Positions 21,477-29,059 of a stretch of DNA of 30,683 bases are shown piece by piece; position 1 is the first letter of the stretch; each line of letters opens with the position of its first letter. The stretch is from Nitrospirota bacterium (GTDB lineage: Bacteria > Nitrospirota > Thermodesulfovibrionia > Thermodesulfovibrionales > JdFR-88). A program made the position numbers and the translations under genes. The notes under the pieces are model-generated. The model worked only from the letters and a program-made list of their open reading frames with translations, was not told where the DNA came from and searched no databases. The stretch spans positions 1-30,683 of the forward strand of contig JAJYJB010000025.1 of assembly GCA_021789735.1 (NCBI GenBank). Direction: 5' to 3'.

Positions 21477-22802
21477 TTACGGTGTTTCCCTCGTGGTTAT
21501 AAGAAGTATACCCTGCCCTGGCCTGAGGTCGTACTCGAAGGGAGCGGGGACATAGTCCAGCCTGTATTCGGGAGAGATGTCCGCAACCGGAGCTCCCGCC
21601 TGGAGGAACCTCTGCACAGCCTCCGTCTGAAAGCGCTGTTTCCCCCTGATGTCCTTATTGAGGATGAGCAGGCTTTCCTCGCTGGCGCTTGAGGAGGCCT
21701 TCCACATCACAAGCACGTTGGGGTTTTCATAGGGGAGCATGGCGGTCGGGGCCTCCTCGGAAAACAGGGGATGCAGATCCTTTATCCCGTTGACCTTCTT
21801 TATGAACTCCGTCAGGTCTATGCCCGTTTCCTCCCAGTCCGCAGGGGTGGTGCGGACCACATGCAGCCGCTTCCTGAAGCCGAACTCAAAACCTATGGGG
21901 ACCATCACGCCGGAGGAAAAAAGCGCGGAAAAAAGATAGCGCTGCTTAAGGCCGTCGATATTGCCGTCAAGCTCCTGGGCCAGCCTTTCGGTGTCGTGGC
22001 TTTCGGGGAAGCTTATGGAGGGGGATATCTCCCTTGTGAGCGAATACTGCTCAATCAGCCAGTGGCCCTTCATGTCCCACCATTTCGAGCTGTTGAAGAT
22101 ATAATCGAAACCGGCGCCGGCCGTCTTCCTCGTCAGGTCCGGAGGGCAGCCGAGCGTTTCCGCAAGGAAAAGCACATGGGGATGCTTCTGTTTTGTTTCC
22201 CGTATCAGCCTCTCCCAGAACCGGTTTGGCACCTGGTAGGCCGCGTCGCAGCGGAAGGCCTCAAAACCCATTTCGATCAGGTTCTCCACTACGCTTTTAA
22301 AGAACATGAAGAGGTCTTCCCTGCCCTTTGCGCCCTTTTTTTTGTCTTTTGTGTCTCCATGATCGAACTTGGCCAGGTCCTTCCAGACCACCTTTTTGCC
22401 GTCCTCAAACGCAAACGGGTGTGCGACCTTGCCGCCTGCTTCCCACTGGAACCATTCCGGGTGGGTCTTTAAAAGCGCGGAGCCGGTGGAGCAATGATTG
22501 ACGACGAGGTCCGTCATCATCCTGAGCCCGAGGCCTCGCGCCTCCTCCACGACCGCCTTTACCTGCTCTTCGGCGGGGCTATCCCCGTCTTTGCCGTCCA
22601 GGAAGACGGGGTTTATGGAGAAATAGTCCGAGATGGAATAGAGGCTGCCGGAGGGGCCGGGCTCCTGTATGGGGTTTACAAATATCCAGTTGAAGCCCAT
22701 GCCTGCCGCCCTTTTCATGTGCCCGCCCCAGTTGCTGAACTTCCCGGCAAGCAGGGGGAAGAGGTTGTATATGTGCATCTTTTGTTTTTGCGAGGGGTTC
22801 AT
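21477..22802 (-). CDS. GH13 alpha-amylase-family glucan enzyme (GlgE-like core)
   Basis: A 441-residue (beta/alpha)8 enzyme of the alpha-amylase clan. Conserved regions are present: DLVVNH (98-103), FRCDAAY with nucleophile D186, LFLAETLG with acid/base E215 and FPESHDTERL with D270. The surroundings of the acid/base (KHPHVLFLAETLGCPP) and THPEWF recall the maltosyltransferase GlgE, but GlgE is about 650-700 residues and this protein has only the catalytic core and a short C-terminal beta domain. It could hydrolyse alpha-1,4-glucan or transfer from a sugar phosphate. No signal peptide, so cytoplasmic. ATG 22802 has AAGGAGC about 10 bases upstream. It begins 49 nt after the dikinase gene. Confidence 0.85.
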   Translation of the reverse strand: MNPSQKQKMHIYNLFPLLAGKFSNWGGHMKRAAGMGFNWIFVNPIQEPGPSGSLYSISDYFSINPVFLDGKDGDSPAEEQVKAVVEEARGLGLRMMTDLVVNHCSTGSALLKTHPEWFQWEAGGKVAHPFAFEDGKKVVWKDLAKFDHGDTKDKKKGAKGREDLFMFFKSVVENLIEMGFEAFRCDAAYQVPNRFWERLIRETKQKHPHVLFLAETLGCPPDLTRKTAGAGFDYIFNSSKWWDMKGHWLIEQYSLTREISPSISFPESHDTERLAQELDGNIDGLKQRYLFSALFSSGVMVPIGFEFGFRKRLHVVRTTPADWEETGIDLTEFIKKVNGIKDLHPLFSEEAPTAMLPYENPNVLVMWKASSSASEESLLILNKDIRGKQRFQTEAVQRFLQAGAPVADISPEYRLDYVPAPFEYDLRPGQGILLITTRETP

Positions 22803-22851
22803 AAAAAGAGGGCTCCTTTTTTAGCGGTGACTTTTTGTTTTATTTTGTTTT

Positions 22852-25800
22852 TCAAAAGACCTGCGGGCGCGCCTGGACGACGTATATCCTGCCGCCCGAA
22901 AAGGCGCCTTCTATGTCCTGTGGCGCTCCCGCCGCCTTTTGCACCGCCGCTCCGGCGCGGGCCACCATGGAGGTGAAATCCTTCAAGAACTTTTCATCCC
23001 ACACAAGGGGGGTCCCGGAATAATCGAGGGCGGCCTTTTGGTGCTCCGGAAGGATGAAGCTGTCATAGAGGCCCGCGCCCGCGTATCCCTCCAGGTCCTC
23101 ACCGTTTGAGTCCGAGCGGAAAATAAGCCCGCCACTGGGGGCATAAAAGCCCGTGCTTTTGCCCGGCATGGATATGATGCGGGCCGCGGGCGCGCCTTTT
23201 TTGAAGGTAAAACCAAGCGGCATCCCCGGGTAGTTGCCCGCCAGGGATTCCCCGAGCCCAAGCACCGCCTCGGCGTATATCTCGTCCATATCTCCTGTTA
23301 TCGGGTTGGCCGTATGGATGACGAAGCTGAAATCCGCGTTTACCACTTCCTGGATGAGCACGGACATGAAAAGCTCATCGTCATCGATCCCGTTTGCCTT
23401 CCTGCTGAAATATGCCCTGTCGTTCCACTTGGACGCCCAGACGCGCTTTATGCAGGACCATGCGCCGTCCGGGTCCTGCGGCCAGGGCAGGCCGGCCTTC
23501 TCCATGACCTCCTTGAGGGAACTCATGAGCCCGTCCGGGGCCTTAAGCTCCAGCACGGCATTTCTCAGCCCGGCGAGCGTCTGCGGGGTGTCCCCCGCTC
23601 CGGTTTTCAATTTTTCCTCTAGTCCGCGATACGTTTTTTCCGTACGGCTGTTTTCCCCCGCTTCAAGCGTCTTATCAAAAACGCCAAAGGGAATGGCCAC
23701 GGACGTGGGAAGGTTGATCCAGTCCGGGAGTTCCTTGCCGGCCAGCCGCTTGAGGTTTATTGATTTATAGCCGACCGTCTGCTCCGTGAAACCGGCAACG
23801 GGAATGGCCCACCCGCTCCAGCCTGGCGCGGCATGGGCCAGTTTCTGTCTTTTTTGTTTTTTCGGTTTTTTTGCAGCTTCAGCTTCGCCCTTTTTGGCGG
23901 CCGGTTCTTTTGTCTTGCCCGCTTCCGCAAACTGCACCTCTCCGGCCGCGGAGGTATCAAGTTTTATGTATCTGCCTTGCATGGACTTTATTTTTTCGAT
24001 CGTGTCCGGGTCCAGGCAGGTCGCGAAAAAGACCCCCGCATTCCTTGCGCGTATGGCCAGATGGGAGAGCCTGTCCGTCGTCACTGGCGTTATGATGACC
24101 GGGACCCCGCGGGGTATCTCCTCGTCTCCGGATATCATATCGGCCACAAGGACGATTGGGTCTTTAGAAAAATCCTGCCCCTGCAGTTCCTTGAGGGCCG
24201 CCGCAAGCCGCACCTTTCCCTGCGCAGCCGGATTTTTTTGCGCCCCGGCCTTTTGCGCAGCCGCCCCGCGGCTTATTATCAGCCAGTTGCCCATCACCGC
24301 ACTTTTTCTCAGAATGGGGTCCAGGAGGCGAAGCAGCGCCGACAAAGCGAATGCCGGCCTGCCGCGGAGCGCTTCCTCGCTGAAGAGCCCGACGGCCCAT
24401 TCTTCCGCATGAAAGGCCCCGCCAAGGCGTCCGGCGACGGGCTGAAGGAGAGAATGGAGGCGCATTGCGTAGGCCTCGATGGCGCGTCCGATACGTTCGC
24501 GGTCCGCTTCCGCCCGTATGGCCCATGCTTTTTTGAACTTCGGGAGCTTCTGCTTTTTCTCTTCCGCCTCAAGACGTTGCCAAAACGTGAAGGAAAGATG
24601 CATCTCCTCGTCGCAGGGCGAAAGGCAGACGTTTTCAAACGCCAGCCCGAAAAGGTCCGCCAGGTCCTCGGCTTTGAATTTCCGTGCGCCGGGGCCTGCC
24701 TCAAGCGCCATTTCCACAAGCCCCCTGAGCGAGTCCTCAAGCGCGATATCCAGGAAAAGCAGGTCTCGCGTCTCCTGCGCGTCGAAGCGGCCGCTTGCCC
24801 CCAGACGGCCCGAAAGCAGCCTCCTGGCCTCGATCGTCTTTTGCGCCAGCGGTAGCGCCCGGTCTGCAGCAAAAGCGTCTTTGCGGCCCGCCCGGACCCG
24901 GTCCACAAGGCCTTTTGCCTCGTCGTCAAGAAGGCGCCAGGCGCCCCTGGCCGCGGAGTCCAGGTCCGTGCCGGAATGGACCTCCTTCAGGATGCCAAGG
25001 AAGTTCTCAAAATCATGGACAAGCGGTCCTTTAAGGTCCGGGACAAAATCCGGCCGGGACCTGATGGGCCTCTCATAGCTTTCGAGCCTTTCTTTTGTCA
25101 CCCCGCCGTCGGCGAGCTTTTTGTAAAAGACCTCCGCATTTCCGTCGCTTTTCAGAAAATCCAGATAGGCCTCGCAGATCACTATATCGTCGGGGGTGGA
25201 GTTGTTGTGCAGTTTCTGGTGCCACTCCTCCATGAAATGCCCGGACACCTCTTTTATGTGGTGCCGGTGCATGATATTGAGGACCTCGTCGCGGACCCGC
25301 TGGGCGTCGCTGCCCCGGCCAAGGGTTGTCATTATGAGCCTTATCATCTCGCGCTCCCCCGGTGCTCCCATGTACCTTGCGGCAAGCTTCGCGGACAGCC
25401 TGTCCAGCGCGTGGCCCAGTTCCCTCGGTTTAGTGTTGTAGTTGCGCTGCCAGTCAAGCTGCCTCAGGGCCGAGAACCTGAGCCATACGTAAATTAGGAC
25501 AAGCCCCGCGATGTCGTTTTGTCTGATCTTGTCCAGCAGGTCGTAGCACAGGTTGAACCTGTGCATGAGCGTCCAGGAATTCTGCCCGGTCTCTTTTGAG
25601 ACGATTTCCCGCTCCACCGCCTCAAGACTTTCCGAAGGCCCGTCTGTCTCTTTTTCCGGTCCGCGTCCCGCTTCAGGAGGGGCAGACTGCGGCTTTTCGG
25701 GCGGAGGCAGCTCCACACGGTAGTTCCTGCCGAGGTTGTTGTCCCAGTTGCCTTCGCCCGGGAAAAAGAGGACGAAGTCCATGAAACCAAATCCGCTGTC

Positions 25801-26070
25801 GCGCTCCACTTTTATCACGACCTGTCCCACCCCGGGCTCCATGAGGTTTTGGAGCGCGGCATGGTCGAACGGATGGCTTCCCGCGGGCCAGTCCCGCTGG
25901 GGGGGCACATGCCAGGGGCCGTCCGGCTCTTTCCTGAGCCCCCAGTGGATAATGAAAGGCTCCTTTATGTCCTCCGCCTTTATGATGACCTCAATGGAAT
26001 CTTCCCAGACGCGCCTTTCCACAAAAAGCACTATCCCGCTTTCCGTGCTGATCTTGTTGACCGGAGACAT
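22852..26070 (-). CDS. Alpha-glucan water dikinase (plant-type GWD)
   Basis: A 1072-residue homologue of GWD, which transfers the beta-phosphate of ATP to glucosyl units of starch-like glucan (C6 in plants), releasing Pi, and makes the polymer accessible to amylases. Visible order: a CBM45-like starch-binding region (residues 1-125: HWGLRKEPDGPW, WDNNLGRNYRVELP); a long helical region with HQKLHNNSTPDDIVICEAYLDFL (284-306); the phosphohistidine domain SGDEEIPRGV then LSHLAIRARN with catalytic H670 and FFATC; an Ala/Lys linker (711-748); and a C-terminal PEP-synthase-type ATP-binding domain with RSDSNGEDLEGYAGAGLYDS (985-1004) and EGAFSGGRIYVVQARP. PPDK and PEP synthase lack this C-terminal placement. 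Plant GWD is about 1400 residues with two CBM45; here one is present. First gene of the glucan locus. Confidence 0.93.
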   Translation of the reverse strand: MSPVNKISTESGIVLFVERRVWEDSIEVIIKAEDIKEPFIIHWGLRKEPDGPWHVPPQRDWPAGSHPFDHAALQNLMEPGVGQVVIKVERDSGFGFMDFVLFFPGEGNWDNNLGRNYRVELPPPEKPQSAPPEAGRGPEKETDGPSESLEAVEREIVSKETGQNSWTLMHRFNLCYDLLDKIRQNDIAGLVLIYVWLRFSALRQLDWQRNYNTKPRELGHALDRLSAKLAARYMGAPGEREMIRLIMTTLGRGSDAQRVRDEVLNIMHRHHIKEVSGHFMEEWHQKLHNNSTPDDIVICEAYLDFLKSDGNAEVFYKKLADGGVTKERLESYERPIRSRPDFVPDLKGPLVHDFENFLGILKEVHSGTDLDSAARGAWRLLDDEAKGLVDRVRAGRKDAFAADRALPLAQKTIEARRLLSGRLGASGRFDAQETRDLLFLDIALEDSLRGLVEMALEAGPGARKFKAEDLADLFGLAFENVCLSPCDEEMHLSFTFWQRLEAEEKKQKLPKFKKAWAIRAEADRERIGRAIEAYAMRLHSLLQPVAGRLGGAFHAEEWAVGLFSEEALRGRPAFALSALLRLLDPILRKSAVMGNWLIISRGAAAQKAGAQKNPAAQGKVRLAAALKELQGQDFSKDPIVLVADMISGDEEIPRGVPVIITPVTTDRLSHLAIRARNAGVFFATCLDPDTIEKIKSMQGRYIKLDTSAAGEVQFAEAGKTKEPAAKKGEAEAAKKPKKQKRQKLAHAAPGWSGWAIPVAGFTEQTVGYKSINLKRLAGKELPDWINLPTSVAIPFGVFDKTLEAGENSRTEKTYRGLEEKLKTGAGDTPQTLAGLRNAVLELKAPDGLMSSLKEVMEKAGLPWPQDPDGAWSCIKRVWASKWNDRAYFSRKANGIDDDELFMSVLIQEVVNADFSFVIHTANPITGDMDEIYAEAVLGLGESLAGNYPGMPLGFTFKKGAPAARIISMPGKSTGFYAPSGGLIFRSDSNGEDLEGYAGAGLYDSFILPEHQKAALDYSGTPLVWDEKFLKDFTSMVARAGAAVQKAAGAPQDIEGAFSGGRIYVVQARPQVF

Positions 26071-26313
26071 TTGACGGTTGTTTTTCCCTCAGAGTTTTTT
26101 GTTTGTTTGTTTTGTTCCTTTGGTTAATACGCTCTGCTTAAAATCCCAGGCCGGAGGCCTTATTAAAGACTATCGGATTTATGAGTGATGGTCAATCCAT
26201 TGCCCTTTGACTGTAGTGGTGCAGTTTGGCAAAAAAATTAGTAAAATTGCATCACTGCCTTCTTTGCCGGTCTGCGGCAGACATTTCTCTTTTTATGTTA
26301 AAATCCATGACTC
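26071..26313. other. Divergent control region of the GWD locus and lysS
   Basis: These 243 bases separate the GWD start (minus) and lysS (plus). It is T/A-rich, with repeated TTTG units at 26096-26116, a small dyad (AGGCC, GGA, GGCCT) near 26150, and a perfect stem TGCCG-GTCTG-CGGCA at 26265-26279 close to lysS. I see no convincing -35/-10 pair for the GWD direction and no small gene or RNA. Confidence 0.35.
26299..26304 (+). promoter_or_regulatory. -10 element for lysS
   Basis: TAAAAT ends 9 bases before ATG 26314; no Shine-Dalgarno lies between and no -35 is clear. The spacing equals that at the DUF2318 and LolC/E genes. Confidence 0.35.
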
Positions 26314-27822
26314 ATGGCCGAGGAAAAAGAAAAAACCGTAAACGAGCTTGTAGAGCAAAGGCTCAAAAAAATGAAGGAGCTCAGGGAGGCGGGAGTCGAG
26401 CCTTACGCCGCCCCATGGCCGGCCAAGGACCACGCGCAGAAGCTCCTTGATGAATACGGAGAAAGACCCAAGGAAGAGCTGGAGGCCTCCCAGGTGCGCG
26501 TCTCCCTTTCGGGCAGGCTGATGGCCATAAGGGATTTTGGCAAGGCCAGCTTCGCGCACATCCAGGACGCCACGGGGAAGATGCAGCTCTATTTCAAAAA
26601 GGACGTGACCGGGGAGGAAAAATATTCACTCTTAAAAAAGTTCGTTGACATCGGGGACATCATAGGCGTCTCGGGGCTTCTTTTCAAGACCCGCACCGGT
26701 GAGCTCACGGTGGAGGTTGAGGACTTTCGCCTGCTTTCAAAGGCCCTTCATCCCCTGCCGGAAAAGTGGCATGGGCTTCAGGACGTGGAGACCCGGTACC
26801 GCCAGAGGTACCTGGACCTGATTGCCAACCCGCAGGTGAAGGAGACCTTCAGGTTAAGGAGCACGATAATAAAGGCCGTAAGGGACTTTTTTGAAAAAGA
26901 GGGGTTCATCGAGGTTGAGACCCCCATGATGCACCAGGTGGCCGGGGGGGCCGCCGCAAGACCCTTCAGGACCTATCATAACGCCCTGGATATAGACCTT
27001 TACCTGCGCATAGCTCCCGAGCTTTATCTTAAAAGGCTCCTGGTCGGCGGATATGAGCGTGTATTTGAGCTTAACAAGAATTTCAGGAACGAGGGCATCT
27101 CCACAAAGCACAACCCGGAGTTCACGATGCTCGAGTTCTATATCGCCAACAGGGACTATGTGTTCCTGATGCAATTTACCGAGCGTATGTTTGGCGAGCT
27201 GGCTATGAAGACCCTGGGGAAACTGGAATTCCCCTACCAGGACATCGAGATAGACCTTACACCCCCATGGCCTCGTTACCCGATGCTTGAGATAATGAAG
27301 GAAAAGGGCGTGCCGGAGGAGGCGCTCTGGGACAGGGAAAAGGCGGTCTTGTGGGCCGATTCCCAGAACATCCCGACCGAAAAAGGGGCCTCTCTCGGCA
27401 AGGTGCTGGATGAGATATTCAAGGAAAAAGTGGAGCCTTTCCTGGTGCAGCCCACGTTCATCACCGACTATCCTGTGGAGCTTTCGCCCCTGGCAAAGAA
27501 GAAGCCGTCCGACCCCAGGCTTGTCGAGCGGTTTGAGCTGTTCATCTCGGGCCGCGAGATAGCTAACGCCTTCTCGGAGCTGAACGACCCGATAGACCAG
27601 AGGGAGAGGTTTTTAAAGCAGCTGGAGGCCAAAGCCCGCGGCGACGAGGAGACGCACCCCATGGATGAGGACTATGTGAGGGCGCTTGAGCACGGGATGC
27701 CGCCCGCGGCGGGAGAGGGAGTTGGCATAGACAGGCTCGTGATGCTCCTGACAAACTCCGCATCCATAAGGGACGTGATACTTTTCCCGCAGATGAAGCC
27801 GGAGCAAGGCGCGCAGTCCTAG
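26314..27822 (+). CDS. lysS: Lysyl-tRNA synthetase, class II
   Basis: A 502-residue class IIb aminoacyl-tRNA synthetase, normal length. It charges tRNA-Lys with lysine using ATP. The N-terminal OB-fold (about 60-165: VRVSLSGRLMAIRDFGKASFAHIQD) binds the anticodon; the catalytic domain shows GGAAARPFRTYHNALD, motif 2 FRNEGISTKHNPEFTMLEF and motif 3 GVGIDRLVMLLTNS. No truncation or odd residue is seen. ATG 26314 has no Shine-Dalgarno but a TAAAAT 9 bases upstream. In Desulfobacterota-like genomes lysS is often followed by lolC/lolD; here a reverse-strand gene separates it from the LolC/E gene. An inverted repeat begins at its last base. Confidence 0.97.
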   Translation: MAEEKEKTVNELVEQRLKKMKELREAGVEPYAAPWPAKDHAQKLLDEYGERPKEELEASQVRVSLSGRLMAIRDFGKASFAHIQDATGKMQLYFKKDVTGEEKYSLLKKFVDIGDIIGVSGLLFKTRTGELTVEVEDFRLLSKALHPLPEKWHGLQDVETRYRQRYLDLIANPQVKETFRLRSTIIKAVRDFFEKEGFIEVETPMMHQVAGGAAARPFRTYHNALDIDLYLRIAPELYLKRLLVGGYERVFELNKNFRNEGISTKHNPEFTMLEFYIANRDYVFLMQFTERMFGELAMKTLGKLEFPYQDIEIDLTPPWPRYPMLEIMKEKGVPEEALWDREKAVLWADSQNIPTEKGASLGKVLDEIFKEKVEPFLVQPTFITDYPVELSPLAKKKPSDPRLVERFELFISGREIANAFSELNDPIDQRERFLKQLEAKARGDEETHPMDEDYVRALEHGMPPAAGEGVGIDRLVMLLTNSASIRDVILFPQMKPEQGAQS

Positions 27823-27889
27823 GACCTGTCTCAAAATTCCTTTAGGCTGCCTCTCTCTTTCGCTTCAAAATCAATTTTGAGATAGGTCC
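27822..27889. repeat. 68-bp inverted-repeat element, possible palindromic mobile repeat
   Basis: Two 17-base arms, GGACCTGTCTCAAAATT (27822-27838) and AATTTTGAGATAGGTCC (27873-27889), pair with one G-T wobble around a 34-base core. It fills nearly the whole gap between convergent lysS and metallophosphoesterase genes. Neither side is followed by a T-run in the direction of transcription, so a normal terminator is unlikely. Size, symmetry and position suit a REP- or MITE-like dispersed repeat. No transposase is nearby. Confidence 0.6.
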
Positions 27890-27892
27890 CGG

Positions 27893-28996
27893 CTAAAAAA
27901 ATCTTATCAAAACTATCTCCGGCGCCGTGCCGAAGCGCATCGGTGGGCCCCAAGTCCCTGTGCCGGACGAGGTATATGCTGTGAGCCCTCCCTGCCTTCT
28001 TAGTCCGCTGTCAAACCCCTTGTAAACCAGATGGGTAACGAGGCTTGCCGGGAATATCTGTCCTCCGTGGGTGTGCCCCGACAGCTGAAGCGCCACGCCG
28101 TCTTCCCTGGCAACCTCCGGGTACATGGGCGAGTGCTTGAGCAGGATGACCGGCCCGCGCCCGCCAAGCACCATCTTTTCCAGGACCGCCCGGTATTTTG
28201 CGGCCGTAAAAGTGTCCGTGTAATCCACTCCCGCCAGTTGCAGCCCGTCTATTTCCACCCACTCGTTTTCAAGGACATGTATACCGGCCTCTCTTACGGC
28301 GCGGATGTATGTCTGTTTTGCACCGGCGGAGAACTCCTCGTGGTTTCCGGTTATGAACCATGCCCCAAGCGGCGGTTTTATTTCCGCGAAGGGCGCCGCA
28401 AGACGCGCCGGGTCCCCGGAGGTGCCGTCATAGAGGTCTCCGGCTATGAAAAGTATGTCCGGGTGCAGTCTTTTTATTTTCCGTGCGATCCGGATGGCAA
28501 AGCCGCGGCCCCTTACTGGGCCAAGGTGCAGATCGCTTGTCAACACGGCCGTTCTGCCCCTCCATTCCGCTGGAAGCCCTGGCAGCGCCAGGTCTATCTC
28601 CTTCGTGCGGACGGTTGAGGCGTTCACCAGCGAACAGACCGAGAGGGCCAGACCGATAGCGTAAAAGGCCGCCGCCCACGGCATGGGCCTGAAATGAAAT
28701 CCCAGCGCCCTGTGCGCCCATAGAGCCATCCAGCACAAAAATGAGCACCACAGGAGGAAGTGGAAGACGCCAAGCCATATGGCCGCAAGCGTGTAGAAGA
28801 GGTCCACGAGCGCCTTGTTGTACCTGAAAACAAGCACCGAGGCGCAGATGAAGCTCACGGAGAGGAGGGCAAATGCCGCCACAAGCGGGGCCGAGCCGCG
28901 GAGGCCAAAAAACCTGATAACCGTCTTGTAAAGGAACCAGTGCCCAAGGAATACGATGGCCTGGAAGACGATAATTATGAGGGCGAAAAGCGGCAT
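27893..28996 (-). CDS. Membrane-anchored calcineurin-like metallophosphoesterase
   Basis: A 367-residue protein. Residues 1-125 contain four hydrophobic segments (about 4-22, 37-57, 64-92, 106-124); residues 145-367 form a metallophosphoesterase: SDLHLG (D155, H157), GDLYDG (D187), GNHEE (N218, H219), KHSP (H288) and GHTHGGQ (H308, H310), the complete two-metal set. Related YkuE-type membrane phosphoesterases act on lipid or nucleotide phosphates such as UDP-diacylglucosamine; the substrate here is unknown. It sits on the minus strand between lysS and the LolC/E gene, breaking a common order. ATG 28996 has no ribosome site; a promoter pair (TTTACC, 17 bases, TATAAA) ends 6 nt before it. Confidence 0.87.
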   Translation of the reverse strand: MPLFALIIIVFQAIVFLGHWFLYKTVIRFFGLRGSAPLVAAFALLSVSFICASVLVFRYNKALVDLFYTLAAIWLGVFHFLLWCSFLCWMALWAHRALGFHFRPMPWAAAFYAIGLALSVCSLVNASTVRTKEIDLALPGLPAEWRGRTAVLTSDLHLGPVRGRGFAIRIARKIKRLHPDILFIAGDLYDGTSGDPARLAAPFAEIKPPLGAWFITGNHEEFSAGAKQTYIRAVREAGIHVLENEWVEIDGLQLAGVDYTDTFTAAKYRAVLEKMVLGGRGPVILLKHSPMYPEVAREDGVALQLSGHTHGGQIFPASLVTHLVYKGFDSGLRRQGGLTAYTSSGTGTWGPPMRFGTAPEIVLIRFF

Positions 28997-29002
28997 AATG
29001 TA

Positions 29003-29031
29003 TTTATATCACCTTGTTGCCCTGTGGTAAA
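29003..29031 (-). promoter_or_regulatory. Promoter for the metallophosphoesterase gene
   Basis: Minus-strand TTTACC (29031-29026) and TATAAA (29008-29003) have exactly 17 bases between. The start codon follows 6 bases later, so the message would be leaderless. The spacer overlaps a small dyad (CCTGTGG, seven bases, CCACGGG) that could bind a regulator of both divergent genes. Confidence 0.4.
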
Positions 29032-29044
29032 ACGCCACGGGATT

Positions 29045-29050
29045 TATTAT
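29045..29050 (+). promoter_or_regulatory. -10 element for the LolC/E gene
   Basis: TATTAT ends 9 bases before ATG 29060, and no Shine-Dalgarno is present. No -35 at the usual spacing is visible. Confidence 0.3.
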
Positions 29051-29059
29051 CATAAAACA

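Noticed and set aside
21477..22802. Calling the GH13 enzyme GlgE
   Set aside because: About 200 residues shorter than GlgE, without its N-terminal domains; no maltokinase or trehalose synthase gene nearby.
23833..24855. Long plus-strand frame opposite the GWD gene (340 codons), and similar ones at 18167-19033 and 2421-3356
   Set aside because: Arg/Pro-rich translations without domains, each fully opposite a gene with strong motifs.
22852..26070. Calling the dikinase PPDK or PEP synthase
   Set aside because: The ATP-binding domain is C-terminal, there is no PEP/pyruvate barrel, and the GWD-specific segments are present.
27822..27889. Inverted repeat as intrinsic terminator of lysS
   Set aside because: Stem is long, loop 34 bases, and no T-run follows in either direction of transcription.
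28760..29059. Upstream extension of the LolC/E reading frame
   Set aside because: It is opposite the metallophosphoesterase N-terminus, highly charged, and absent from the family.
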